A DNA stretch of 44,696 nucleotides, taken from the NCBI GenBank assembly GCA_947505245.1, contig CANNIZ010000038.1:1-44696 (forward strand), in the 5' to 3' direction. Source of the DNA: Pseudomonadota bacterium. Lineage in GTDB: Bacteria; Myxococcota_A; UBA796; GCA-2862545. Of the stretch, positions 16,658 to 25,000 are shown piece by piece. Under the pieces are notes generated by a model. That model was not told the DNA's origin. It was given only the letters and a program-made list of their open reading frames with translations, and ran no database searches. The stretch's first letter is position 1. Each line of letters begins with the position of its first letter. The position numbers and the translations under genes are program-made.

Positions 16658-17458
16658 TCACAGGGGAGCGTCGCGAAGCAGGGCCGCGTCGGCGACCGCC
16701 TGTTCGAGGCCCGCGGGCCCGAGGTCGATCAGGCCCGAATACTCGCGGGCGCCAGCCCTGTTTGTCGGCCTCGCAAGCACCGCGCCGAGGGCCACCACGA
16801 CTTGGAATGGCTCGACCTTGGCCTTCGCCATGGCGTCTGGGGCGACGTGATGCGTCGCGACGGCGCGGGCCAGGGTGACCGGGAACTGCCAACGTTCAAG
16901 GCACGCGGCACCGAGCTCCGCATGATCAAACCCGTAGCGCGCGCGCTCTGCGGCGAGCAGGTCTCCCGAGGCCCATTGCTCCTTGAGGAGGCGGTTCTCG
17001 CCGGCCGGGTCGACCCGGAGGAGGACGAGGATGCCGATGTCGTGGAGCAGCCCTGCAAGCTGCGCTTCATCTTCGTCGACGCGGCCACCGATGGCCCGGC
17101 ACACGGCCCGGCACGCCGCTCCGGTGGCCAGCGCGTCCATCCACAACGTGGGACCAAACGGGCCGGGAGCGCGACCGACCGTAGCCATGGTAATGGCGAG
17201 CCGGTGGGTGGCGCGAAAGCCGAGCATCATCAACGCGTCTCGGAGGTTTCCGATGGTGCGCGACATGCCGAAGTACGGCGAGTTCGCGGTCTTGACGAGC
17301 CGCGCGCTCACGGACGGGTCGTCCGCCACCGCGCGCTCGAGGTCGAGGATGGACGAGTTGGGATTTTCAACCACTTTGAGGATTCGCGCCGCTGCCCGAG
17401 GGAAGGCCTCCAATCGCTCAGCAGCAAGCACGGCCTCGGCGATCGATTGGGGGATCAT
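16658..17458 (-). CDS. HDOD-domain protein
   Basis: This 266-aa protein is a single HDOD domain (about residues 10-210): a LPAF-type start, PNSSILDLERAVADDPSVSARLVKTANSPYFG, then LGFRATHRLAI and a GLLHDIG segment. HDOD domains are non-catalytic relatives of HD phosphohydrolases, common in signalling and often placed with GGDEF proteins. Its ATG overlaps the stop of the GGDEF gene by 4 nt (ATGA), so the two are made together. This makes it a likely partner or effector of c-di-GMP signalling. Whether it binds nucleotide or protein is unknown. Confidence 0.88.
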   Translation of the reverse strand: MIPQSIAEAVLAAERLEAFPRAAARILKVVENPNSSILDLERAVADDPSVSARLVKTANSPYFGMSRTIGNLRDALMMLGFRATHRLAITMATVGRAPGPFGPTLWMDALATGAACRAVCRAIGGRVDEDEAQLAGLLHDIGILVLLRVDPAGENRLLKEQWASGDLLAAERARYGFDHAELGAACLERWQFPVTLARAVATHHVAPDAMAKAKVEPFQVVVALGAVLARPTNRAGAREYSGLIDLGPAGLEQAVADAALLRDAPL

Positions 17459-18426
17459 CGGTCACCTCCAGCGACGTCGGGCGTGACGGAGGCGTCCAAC
17501 ACGGTGGCGCGATTTCGACCTTCGTGTTTCGAGCGGTACAACGCGGCGTCGCCGCGAGCGATGAACTGCGCTGCGGTCATCGCCGCACCTGCGCGGTAGG
17601 ACGCGACCCCGATCGAGCAGGTGACCTTGATCTCGTCGGGTCCAAAGGTGACGATATTGGCCTCCACAGCCCCTCGCAGGCGTTCAGCAGCGCGGGCCGC
17701 CATTTCAATCGTAGTCTCGGGCATGAGGAGCGTGAACTCCTCGCCGCCGTACCGCATGAGGATGTCCGACCCTCGGATCGTGGACGGAGCGATGCGCGCA
17801 AACCCGACGAGGACGGCGTCACCGCCGGGGTGTCCATAGCGTTCGTTGACGAGGCGGAAGAAGTCGAGGTCGATCATGGCGAGCGCCAGAGGCCGGCCGT
17901 ACCGCTGCGCACGGTCCACCTCGTAGGCGAGGCGACGCTCAAGGAACCGCCGGTTGTACAGGCCGGTGAGCTCGTCCACGACGGCGAGCTCCTGCAGCAC
18001 CACGTTCTGTTCGGTGAGCTCGGCCTGGATGGCTTCGAGAGCGAGCACGCGTCGCTCCCGCTCGTGTTCGATCGCGGCCAACCGAACGACGGCCGCGAGG
18101 AGGTGCGCGAGTTCGACGGCCCGCTCTGGACTCCGTACGCTCTCACACGAAAGCACCAGCACCCCGCCGCCCGGCGCCGGCAACGCCCAGCCATGACGCG
18201 CGGGGACGGGCGCCGATTCGTATTCCACCTGTTCCAGGGCATCGCACTCCGGGCCGGACTCGACCACCACCACGCCTTCGTCGAGCTCACCGAGCAGGCG
18301 CGCCTGGTTCGGCCCCACGCGAACATGCGCGCCGCTCACTCCGCAGAGGACACGCAATTCGCGCACGATCGACCGCGCGATGGCGTCGGGCGTCTCGTTG
18401 CCGAAATGTGCATAGAGCGTTTGCAT
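17455..18426 (-). CDS. Diguanylate cyclase (GGDEF) with N-terminal sensor region
   Basis: This 323-aa protein makes c-di-GMP from two GTP. The C-terminal GGDEF domain (about residues 148-310) has an active-site GGEEF at 227-231 and an RxxD inhibitory site at 218-221 (RGSD), so it should be active and feedback-inhibited. The first 120 residues look like a degenerate GAF-type sensor, followed by a short coiled-coil (about 120-146). There is no membrane segment. It is divergent from motA, and the shared 99-nt gap carries sigma-28-like boxes on both strands. No clear ribosome site precedes the ATG. It is likely to tune motility or the motor. Confidence 0.92.
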   Translation of the reverse strand: MQTLYAHFGNETPDAIARSIVRELRVLCGVSGAHVRVGPNQARLLGELDEGVVVVESGPECDALEQVEYESAPVPARHGWALPAPGGGVLVLSCESVRSPERAVELAHLLAAVVRLAAIEHERERRVLALEAIQAELTEQNVVLQELAVVDELTGLYNRRFLERRLAYEVDRAQRYGRPLALAMIDLDFFRLVNERYGHPGGDAVLVGFARIAPSTIRGSDILMRYGGEEFTLLMPETTIEMAARAAERLRGAVEANIVTFGPDEIKVTCSIGVASYRAGAAMTAAQFIARGDAALYRSKHEGRNRATVLDASVTPDVAGGDR

Positions 18427-18440
18427 TGTCGGTTCGTTGT

Positions 18441-18468
18441 CTCATCGGCCAACGTGGGCCAGAGATTA
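18441..18468 (-). promoter_or_regulatory. Sigma-28-like promoter for the GGDEF/HDOD pair
   Basis: On the minus strand TAAT (18468-18465), 16 nt, then CCGATGAG (18448-18441). It resembles the FliA consensus TAAA-N16-CCGA. The GGDEF start codon lies 15 nt beyond the -10 box. The -35 box has one mismatch. Confidence 0.5.
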
Positions 18469-18474
18469 GCGCAC

Positions 18475-18500
18475 TCAACCTGTCCGCCAATGGTCCGACG
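18475..18500 (+). promoter_or_regulatory. Sigma-28-like promoter for motAB
   Basis: TCAA (18475-18478), 16 nt, then CCGACG (18495-18500). This is the same spacing as the better sites in the window, with one mismatch in the -35 box. motA begins 26 nt downstream. Confidence 0.45.
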
Positions 18501-18525
18501 AGGGAGCGTGAATAGGAGGCCTCTC

Positions 18526-19293
18526 GTGACGCCAAGCCCCATCCTCGCAGTGCTGATGGCCTTCGGCATGGTCCTGCTCGGCAACGCGCTCGAAGGCGGA
18601 ACCCTTGGAGCCATGTACCAGCCGAGCGCGTTCATGATCGTGATGGGCGGGTGCGCGGGCGCGACGTGGCTCGCGTCCACCGACCAGGAGATCAAGACCC
18701 TGTTCAAGATGATGCCGCGCCTGCTGCGGCCGAACACGGGTGACCGCAAGGCGCTGCTCGAGGTGATGGTCAAGGCCGCGAACATGGTCCGCCGCGACGG
18801 CATGCTCGCGCTCGAGGCGATGTTGCCCGAGATCCCCGACGAGTTCATGAAGCGAGGGCTTCGCGCGTTGGTGGACGGCTGGGCCGCACCGGAGGTGGAG
18901 CGCCTGCTCACGCTCGAGATGGAGCTCGACGAGCACCACCAGACGTCTGCGGCCAAGGTGCTCGAGACCGCCGGCGGGTTTGCGCCCACTGTCGGCATCC
19001 TCGGCGCCGTGCTCGGACTGATCCACGTCATGAAGAATCTTGCAGACCCGTCCAAGCTCGGCGAGGGCATCGCGGTCGCGTTCGTCGCCACGATCTATGG
19101 CGTAGGTTTTGCGAACCTGCTGTTCATCCCGCTCGGCAATCGCTTGAAGAAGATCGCGCAGGACGAAGCCGAGACGCGCGCCATGATCATCACAGGCCTC
19201 TCGATCATCGCTTCCGGAGCGGGTCCCCGGCAGGTCGCCGACACCCTGGCGGTGTTCACCGGACACCATGAGCCCGCGAAAGAAGCCGCCTAG
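18526..19293 (+). CDS. motA: Flagellar stator protein MotA
   Basis: This 255-aa stator subunit with four membrane spans forms, with MotB, the ion channel that drives rotation. The signature GGFAPTVGILGAVLGLIHVM and ATIYGVGFANLLFIPL segments form the two later spans. The cytoplasmic loop between spans 2 and 3 carries the charged residues that touch FliG. I chose GTG 18526 because GGAGG lies 6 nt upstream; the longer open frame upstream is non-coding. motB follows 14 nt downstream. It is preceded by a sigma-28-like promoter. Confidence 0.96.
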   Translation: MTPSPILAVLMAFGMVLLGNALEGGTLGAMYQPSAFMIVMGGCAGATWLASTDQEIKTLFKMMPRLLRPNTGDRKALLEVMVKAANMVRRDGMLALEAMLPEIPDEFMKRGLRALVDGWAAPEVERLLTLEMELDEHHQTSAAKVLETAGGFAPTVGILGAVLGLIHVMKNLADPSKLGEGIAVAFVATIYGVGFANLLFIPLGNRLKKIAQDEAETRAMIITGLSIIASGAGPRQVADTLAVFTGHHEPAKEAA

Positions 19294-19307
19294 GCTCGGA
19301 GTCCACC

Positions 19308-20042
19308 ATGGCCAAGAAGCATGAAGAACACGAGAACCACGAGCGCTGGCTCGTAAGCTACGCCGACTTCATCACGCTGCTGTTCGCCTTCTTCACCGTG
19401 TTGTATGCAACGGCGCAATCCGACCAGGCGAAGCTCAACGCCGTGGTCGACGGCATGAACGCCGCATTCGAAGGCGGTATGCCGCACGTGATCATGTCCG
19501 TGCTCTCGCCGCCCGATCCAAGCTCCTCGTTGACGCCGATGCGGATGTCGTACGAGGCCGTCCCAGCGCCCGAGCTCTCCACGCTGCAGCGCCACCTTCG
19601 CGGCTCGTTGTCCGACCGCACGGTTCAGGTTGGCTTCGTCGACCAGATGCTCATCATCAACATACCCGACCACGTCTTGTTCGCGGCGGGCTCGGCGGAG
19701 CTTCATCCGGCTTCCTACGGGCTGCTGAACTCGATCGCCGACGGGGTGAAGAACGGTCCGGCGCACCTGCAGGTGATCGGCACCGCCGACGGCACCCCCG
19801 TCACTCCTGGGGGTCAATTTGGCGACAATTGGGAGCTCGCGTCAGCTCGCGCCCTGGTCACGGTCCGCTACCTCGAATCCCACGGTGTGCCCGTAGACAA
19901 CCTGGAGGCCACCGCGCGACGACATGCCGCCCGAACAGACGATTCCCGACGCGTCGAGATCCGCGTTCGGGTGGAGGAGCCCGCGGCCGCCGGCGAGGTG
20001 ATTCACGACTTGGAGCCTGTACTTCCGAGCGGCAACCCCTGA
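19308..20042 (+). CDS. motB: Flagellar stator protein MotB
   Basis: This 244-aa protein has one membrane span with the ion-carrying aspartate D20 (SYADFITLLFAFF), a plug/linker region, and a C-terminal OmpA-like peptidoglycan-binding domain (about 110-225; VLFAAGSAELHPAS, RRVEIRV). It anchors the stator to the wall. The N-terminal charged HEEHENHERW segment is typical. Its last 40 nt overlap the 3' end of flhB on the opposite strand. It pairs with motA. Whether the motor uses protons or sodium is not clear from sequence. Confidence 0.95.
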   Translation: MAKKHEEHENHERWLVSYADFITLLFAFFTVLYATAQSDQAKLNAVVDGMNAAFEGGMPHVIMSVLSPPDPSSSLTPMRMSYEAVPAPELSTLQRHLRGSLSDRTVQVGFVDQMLIINIPDHVLFAAGSAELHPASYGLLNSIADGVKNGPAHLQVIGTADGTPVTPGGQFGDNWELASARALVTVRYLESHGVPVDNLEATARRHAARTDDSRRVEIRVRVEEPAAAGEVIHDLEPVLPSGNP

Positions 20043-21115
20043 TTGGACTTCGTGGTGGCCGCGCGGCGGCGCATCACGGTCGCGAGCACCCGCGCGACCG
20101 GACCGAACAGATCGGCTGGGATCGCCCGACCCACGCGAACCCGAGCGTACAGCGCGCGAGCGAGCGGGCGGTCTTCGACGCGTGGGATCCGATGGCGATC
20201 GGCCTCGGCGCGGATCTGCGCTGCGAGGTGGTCGACGCCCCTGGCGACCACGACCGGCGCGCGGTCGCGCTTGGGGTGGTACCGCAGCGCGATGGCGTAG
20301 TGCGTCGGGTTGGTGACGACGACCGTGGCTTCCTTGACCCGAAGCAACGCTGGATTCATCGCCATCTGCCGCGCCAGGCGCTTACGCGCGGCTTTGGTGT
20401 GCGGGTCCCCTTCGACGTCCTTGTTCTCGTCGCGCACCTGCTGATCCGTCCGCTTCAGGTCCTGCCAGGCCTGCCACCAGGTGGCGGCGTAGTCGGCGAG
20501 CGCCACCAGGATCGCGAGCGGGATGGCCCGCACGAACACGTCCCACCCCATCTCCACCAACGCCGGGATCGCACCACGAGCGTCATCGGCCGCCAGACGA
20601 ACGACGTCGTCCGACCAGTCGCTGGACGCCCACACGAGCGCTCCGCCAACCACGAGGATTCGCACGATGCCGCGCCCAAGCTCGACGACGACGTGCTTCG
20701 GCTCGACCAGGCGCTGCAACCCGGCGAACACGTCCAAGCGCTCGAAGTCGACCTTCACTGAGTCCGTCGCGAGCGCTCCCTGGGTCTGAGCCAGGCCCGC
20801 GAACACCCCCGCGACGGCCACCGCGCCCAGCGGCAGCGCGACCGCGACCAGCCCCGCCTTCGCCGCCATGGCGCCGAGGGCCAACGATCCCCCGAGGTCA
20901 AGCTCCGTCGAGCCATCGGTCCAGATCGCGCGCGCCAGCTCGTCGATCGGCTGCAACATCTGCTGCCAGCCGAACCGCACCGTGGCCGCGAGCGCGAACA
21001 GCCCGGCGATCGCACCGATCTCGTGCGTGCGCGGCAGCCGGCCCTCGAGCGCCGCCTGTTCGAGCTGGCGTTCGCTCGGGTCGTGCTTTTTTTCCGCGTC
21101 GGAGTCTTCGCTCAC
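20003..21115 (-). CDS. flhB: Flagellar export switch protein FlhB
   Basis: This 370-aa inner-membrane export-gate protein switches secretion from hook to filament substrates. It starts with the family's charged N-terminus (SEDSDAEKKHDPSERQL), has four membrane spans to about residue 215, and carries the autocleavage motif NPTH (TNPTHYAIALRY) in the cytoplasmic domain, followed by DRPLARALY. GTG 21115 overlaps the fliR stop (GTGA); a longer open frame to 21187 runs through fliR and was rejected. It is last in the minus-strand operon and overlaps the end of motB by 40 nt. Confidence 0.95.
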   Translation of the reverse strand: MSEDSDAEKKHDPSERQLEQAALEGRLPRTHEIGAIAGLFALAATVRFGWQQMLQPIDELARAIWTDGSTELDLGGSLALGAMAAKAGLVAVALPLGAVAVAGVFAGLAQTQGALATDSVKVDFERLDVFAGLQRLVEPKHVVVELGRGIVRILVVGGALVWASSDWSDDVVRLAADDARGAIPALVEMGWDVFVRAIPLAILVALADYAATWWQAWQDLKRTDQQVRDENKDVEGDPHTKAARKRLARQMAMNPALLRVKEATVVVTNPTHYAIALRYHPKRDRAPVVVARGVDHLAAQIRAEADRHRIPRVEDRPLARALYARVRVGRAIPADLFGPVARVLATVMRRRAATTKSNQGLPLGSTGSKS

Positions 21116-21867
21116 GGCGCGCCCGCGAGCCGCGCCACCACCGCGAGCCCCTGGGCGTCGAACGCGTCGAGCACGAGCACCACCCACGGAAGCGCAGCCG
21201 CGGCCGCGGCCGTGCCAAACAACGCGCCGATCGCCGGGCCAGCCGCGAAGAACGCATTCATCCGCGGCGCCAGGCGACCCAACACCGCGGTGGCCGCGTT
21301 GATCGACAGGCCCACCGCCATGACCGGAACGGCGACCTGAATACCGACGTCAAACGAGCTCCAAGCCGAGTGGACCAGCGCCTGCCGCGCCAGCGTCCAA
21401 TCCGCGCGGACGGCCGCCCCCGGGGGGATCATCGCGAAGCCGTCGGCGATCGCGACCAGCGTGCGTGTATGAACGCCGTTGTTGACCGACACGCCGGCCA
21501 CCAGCATCGAGATGAGCACAGAGAACGGCGTCACGCTGTGCTCGGTCACCGGGTCGAGCACCACCTGAAGCCCCTGCCCGAGGCCCTGCGCGATCGCCTC
21601 GCCCGCGAGCGTGGCGGCGTTGAACACGGCGCTCACCAGCATGCCGAGGACGACTCCGAGCAGGACCTCCGCGGCGGTGGCGACGGCGAGCGCGCCGAGC
21701 CCAGGCGGCTCCGGCACCGGACCGAGGCCCCCCACCAACGACACGGCGATCCCGACCGACAGGAGCGCCAACAGGAACGGCGGCACGGACTTACGAAACG
21801 GCAGGCCGACCCACAGGAACGCGGCGACCCGAACCGAGGCCAACACGACCGCGAGGAGCGTTCCCAT
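21112..21867 (-). CDS. fliR: Flagellar export protein FliR
   Basis: This 251-aa protein with about six membrane spans belongs to the FliPQR export gate. FliR-type features include the VSAVFNAATLAGEAIAQGLG segment and the following LDP region. It sits between fliQ and flhB, the standard order. The start overlaps the fliQ stop by one base (TGATG), and its stop overlaps the flhB start. It forms the core pore of the type III export machine together with FliP and FliQ. Confidence 0.93.
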   Translation of the reverse strand: MGTLLAVVLASVRVAAFLWVGLPFRKSVPPFLLALLSVGIAVSLVGGLGPVPEPPGLGALAVATAAEVLLGVVLGMLVSAVFNAATLAGEAIAQGLGQGLQVVLDPVTEHSVTPFSVLISMLVAGVSVNNGVHTRTLVAIADGFAMIPPGAAVRADWTLARQALVHSAWSSFDVGIQVAVPVMAVGLSINAATAVLGRLAPRMNAFFAAGPAIGALFGTAAAAAALPWVVLVLDAFDAQGLAVVARLAGAP

Positions 21868-22133
21868 CAGCGGTCTTCAGCGATCGACACGAACGAGGTC
21901 GTTGCGAACGATACCGCCGTCTCCAGCATGAAGCCGCCCGCCGCCGCGAGGACCACCATGACCACGACCATCTTCGGGATGAACACCAGCGTCGCTTCCT
22001 GAATCTGGGTCACGGTCTGCAGGAGCCCGACGAGGATACCGACGACCGCAGACGCGACGAGCAACGGACCCGCGACGAGGAGCGTGGTGAACATCGCGCT
22101 CTGGCCCAGCCATACGGCCTCTTCGACGGTCAT
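21867..22133 (-). CDS. fliQ: Flagellar export protein FliQ
   Basis: This 88-aa protein has two membrane spans, the normal FliQ length, with the characteristic GLLQTVTQIQEATLVFIPK loop between them. It is part of the export gate with FliP and FliR. Its ATG overlaps the fliP stop by 4 nt (ATGA), and its stop overlaps the fliR start. Confidence 0.95.
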   Translation of the reverse strand: MTVEEAVWLGQSAMFTTLLVAGPLLVASAVVGILVGLLQTVTQIQEATLVFIPKMVVVMVVLAAAGGFMLETAVSFATTSFVSIAEDR

Positions 22134-22804
22134 TGGACACTACGGGCGAGGCCTGTGAGCAACAACGTCCAGCCATCCATCAACACGAACACGAGGAGCT
22201 TCACGGGCAGCGACACCACCACCGGAGGCAACATCATCATGCCGGTGCCGAGCAGGACCGAGGCGACGACGAGGTCGAGCACCACGAACGGGACGTACAC
22301 CTTGACCCCGATCACGAACGCGGAGCGGAGCTCCGACAACACGTACCCGGTGACGATTACGCTCGAAGGCAAGTCCTCGACGGTGGCCGGACGCGCGATG
22401 CGCGCGATACGAATCGCGGACCACAGGTCGTCGCGCCGGACGTGTTCGAGCATGAAGCCGCGCATCGGCGCGAGGCCATTGGTGAGCGCCGTCGTCGTGT
22501 CGACCTCGCCCGCAAGGTAGGGTTGGATCGCCGTCTGATCGACGATGGCGATGGTGGGCTGCATGACGGCGGCCGTGAGCACGAGCGCCAACGCGACCAG
22601 CACCTGATTGGGCGGCGACTGCTGCAACCCGAGCGCCTGACGCGCCATGGAGAGCACGATCACGAACCGCACGAACGGGGTCATCAGCATGACCAGCCCC
22701 GGCAACACGGCCAGGGCCGTGAGCACGACGACCATCCGCACGGCGGTGGGCGCGCTGGGGTCGCTGACCATCATCGCGACCGTATCCATCGTCTCGGGCG
22801 TCAT
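22130..22804 (-). CDS. fliP: Flagellar export protein FliP
   Basis: This 224-aa export-gate protein has four membrane spans and family motifs TPFVRFVIVLSMARQALGLQ, PPNQVLVALAL and, later, VLGTGMMMLPP-like (LLGTGMMMLPPVVVSLP). Most FliP proteins start with a cleaved signal peptide and are slightly longer; here the ATG at 22804 overlaps the fliO stop by 4 nt and the first residues (TPETMDTVAMMV) do not form a signal peptide. An extension to 22909 is open but runs through fliO and lacks a plausible signal sequence. Confidence 0.95.
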   Translation of the reverse strand: MTPETMDTVAMMVSDPSAPTAVRMVVVLTALAVLPGLVMLMTPFVRFVIVLSMARQALGLQQSPPNQVLVALALVLTAAVMQPTIAIVDQTAIQPYLAGEVDTTTALTNGLAPMRGFMLEHVRRDDLWSAIRIARIARPATVEDLPSSVIVTGYVLSELRSAFVIGVKVYVPFVVLDLVVASVLLGTGMMMLPPVVVSLPVKLLVFVLMDGWTLLLTGLARSVQ

Positions 22805-23244
22805 TTCGCTTCTCCCGTCGTCGTTCGCTGTGCAAGCGCCTCTTCGATCAAGCGAGAAGCCCGCACGAGCCGCGCCGACGGGGGGGAGGGCGCAGGCTCG
22901 GCGGACCAAGACTCATCGACGATTTCGGACAGGAGCGACGGCGCGCCACCGCCGGTACCGATCACCAACTTTCGGCCCGCGACCTCCACGAGGACGATCC
23001 CCGAGCCATTTCCGATCGACGCTTGGGCGACGACCCGCAACGTCGTCCCCGCCGGTGCGCCGCTGCGGGCGCGCCACAGCAGAGCGCCACCGCCGGCGAG
23101 CGCGAGCGCACCGAACGGAAGCACCCAGGGCGGCACTTCACGGGTGGCCAGGACCTCGGCCGGGGAGGCCGGCGCCACCTCACCGAGCAGGCGATCGTCC
23201 AGCGATGAGGCTGCGATTGCCGACGCGACCAGAAGCGCGAGCAT
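22801..23244 (-). CDS. fliO: Flagellar export assembly protein FliO
   Basis: This 147-aa protein starts with a signal-like segment (LALLVASAIAASS), followed by a membrane span at about residues 40-58 (WVLPFGALALAGGGALLW) and a cytoplasmic SpoA-like beta domain (LRVVAQASIGNGSGIVLVEVAGRKLVIG). FliO helps assemble FliP. Sequence conservation is weak in this family, so position between fliN and fliP is important evidence. It starts 4 nt after the fliN stop; an upstream in-frame ATG (23355) would overlap fliN and was rejected. Confidence 0.85.
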   Translation of the reverse strand: MLALLVASAIAASSLDDRLLGEVAPASPAEVLATREVPPWVLPFGALALAGGGALLWRARSGAPAGTTLRVVAQASIGNGSGIVLVEVAGRKLVIGTGGGAPSLLSEIVDESWSAEPAPSPPSARLVRASRLIEEALAQRTTTGEAK

Positions 23245-23248
23245 TGGC

Positions 23249-23515
23249 CTAGCCCGCCTTCTCGGTGTCGTCCTGACCGAGCACCTCCACGATGCGGAGA
23301 GCGACGCGGTCTTCGACGATGACAACCTCAGCATGGGCGAACACGCGTCCACCAACCACGACGTTGAGCGGCTCCGTCGCGCTCCGATCGAGATCGATCA
23401 CGTCATCGCGGCTAAGGCGCGAGAGATCGCGCACCGTCATGGTGGTTCGACCCAGCTCCACCGTGAGCTCCACAGGGATCCGCTCGAGGAACGGGATGTC
23501 GGATTGTGCGCTCAT
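23249..23515 (-). CDS. fliN: Flagellar motor switch protein FliN
   Basis: This 88-aa protein is essentially one SpoA (FliN C-terminal) domain: IPVELTVELGRTTMTVRDL, then DVIDLDRSATEPLNVVVGGRVFAHAEVVIVEDRVALRI. FliN forms the lower C-ring and docks the export ATPase complex. The short N-terminus lacks the extended arm found in longer FliN proteins. GGAGG precedes the ATG. It lies between fliM and fliO. Confidence 0.93.
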   Translation of the reverse strand: MSAQSDIPFLERIPVELTVELGRTTMTVRDLSRLSRDDVIDLDRSATEPLNVVVGGRVFAHAEVVIVEDRVALRIVEVLGQDDTEKAG

Positions 23516-23558
23516 TTGGGAGCCTCCTGGGCCCCCTTCGGTCGACTCCGACGCCGCT

Positions 23559-24419
23559 TTAGTCTTGCGTCGAAGGATGTCGGTAATTCACCTCGGGAAG
23601 GCCACGTCCCGCGATCTTCACGCACCGGCGTCCGTCGGAGGTACCTCCGCTTCCATGCAGGACGGGGACCCCGCCGACGAACACCTGGACGGGTCCGAGC
23701 GTGCCGACGTCGAGCAGCGCGCCTGGCTTGAGGCGCCGAAGGTCAGCGAGCGACATGGTGAGCTGGGTGAGCACCGCGACGGCCGACACGGTGACGGGCA
23801 TCACCCGCTCGAGCCCCTCGTGGCCCTCGCGACCCGGGGCCATCAGCGGCGCGAGCAGGCGCGACACGCCCGCGGGAAGGACCCACGTCATGCGCCCGAT
23901 CGGCGCCTCAGGGGGGCCGATGATGATGGGGGCCTCCACCATCGCCGCTCCACGCACAGGACGCCACTGGGGCGTCGCCGATACGCCGACGACCGAGACC
24001 TTTGGCCCGTCTCCCGTGCCAACCGCGTCGCGCAACGCGAACACGGCGTCGTCCACGACGCGGCGCACGATCGCGACGTCGAGCCTCGTGGGTGGTCGCC
24101 GGAGGCCCTCTGCGGGACGACGATCTCCCAGCAACATCCCGACCAGCCAATCGAGCAGCGGCCCGTCGACGACGAGCAGCCCCGACGCGCCGCCGGGATC
24201 GATGCGAATCGAGGCGAACGCGCCGTCCACTCCGCGGAGCCGATCAAACACCGCGGTCGCGGCCCCGGCCGTGACAGGTCCCGGCGTGACCGGGACGTCC
24301 ACGCCGGTTCGCGTCACGAGCCTCACGCGCAGGCTCCGCGCGGCGGCGCGGAACACCGGCTCCACGCCGGGTCCGACCGAGGCGACCCCCGTAGCGAGGA
24401 CTTCGACGCCGCCGTTCAC
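23559..24419 (-). CDS. fliM: Flagellar motor switch protein FliM, short form
   Basis: This 286-aa protein has the FliM middle domain (about residues 20-200) and a C-terminal SpoA domain (about 205-275; MPVTVSAVAVLTQLTMSLADLRRLKPGALLDV). FliM is usually about 330 aa and begins with an EIDALL-type peptide that binds phosphorylated CheY. That peptide is absent: the GTG start overlaps the fliL stop by 4 nt, and the first residues are GGVEVLATGVASV. Identity is supported by the order fliL-fliM-fliN and by the C-terminal domain; the middle domain is divergent. Confidence 0.82.
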   Translation of the reverse strand: MNGGVEVLATGVASVGPGVEPVFRAAARSLRVRLVTRTGVDVPVTPGPVTAGAATAVFDRLRGVDGAFASIRIDPGGASGLLVVDGPLLDWLVGMLLGDRRPAEGLRRPPTRLDVAIVRRVVDDAVFALRDAVGTGDGPKVSVVGVSATPQWRPVRGAAMVEAPIIIGPPEAPIGRMTWVLPAGVSRLLAPLMAPGREGHEGLERVMPVTVSAVAVLTQLTMSLADLRRLKPGALLDVGTLGPVQVFVGGVPVLHGSGGTSDGRRCVKIAGRGLPEVNYRHPSTQD

Positions 24420-24988
24420 TGGACCACGAATTCGGTGAAGTACACCCGTTTCACGTGTCCGCCGCCGACCGCGCTGTCCAGGCGCGCGAGCAGCTCGTCG
24501 CGCAGCGCGGTCTTGCCATCGACGCCCTCCAGATCGGGGTAGGCGTAGTCCGAGACGAGCGTAATAACGGCGTCTCGCAGCTTGGGGAGGTTGGTCTCGA
24601 CGAGCTTCTGGTCTTTTGCGTCCAACTCGACCTGCACCTCGGTGCGCAACAGGCGACCGCCGCCGCCGCCGCGGAGGTTGATCGTGAACGAGCCGAGGGT
24701 CTCCACCAGGCGTCCGTTCGCAGACACCGAGGCGGACGGGGTGTCTCGATGTCCCGGTTCAGGTTCCGCAGCAGCTTCGCCGTGCGCCGGAGCCGCGGCC
24801 TCGCCTCCCTCCCCTTCGACGGGGGTCTCCCCTTCCGCGGCAGCGGCATGTTCGCCGCCGAGAAACATCGAGCCGCCGACGCCGGCGGCGATGCCCACCA
24901 CGAACATCCCCACCACCACGGCCGCCATCACCACCCGCGAGGGACCTGCCGCGACCGGTGGTGCCTCGTCTTCTTTGCCTTTTGCCAC
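24416..24988 (-). CDS. fliL: Flagellar basal body-associated protein FliL
   Basis: This 190-aa protein has one membrane span at about residues 20-44 (VMAAVVVGMFVVGIAAGVGG), an acidic Glu/Ala/Pro linker, and the periplasmic FliL domain (LETLGSFTINLRGGGGGRLLRTEVQVEL, ending VYFTEFVVQ). FliL surrounds the stator and stabilises it under load. The start is GTG 24988 with GGGAG upstream. A five-glycine run in the domain is slightly unusual. Its stop overlaps fliM. Confidence 0.92.
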   Translation of the reverse strand: MAKGKEDEAPPVAAGPSRVVMAAVVVGMFVVGIAAGVGGSMFLGGEHAAAAEGETPVEGEGGEAAAPAHGEAAAEPEPGHRDTPSASVSANGRLVETLGSFTINLRGGGGGRLLRTEVQVELDAKDQKLVETNLPKLRDAVITLVSDYAYPDLEGVDGKTALRDELLARLDSAVGGGHVKRVYFTEFVVQ

Positions 24989-25000
24989 AGCGGTCTCCCG

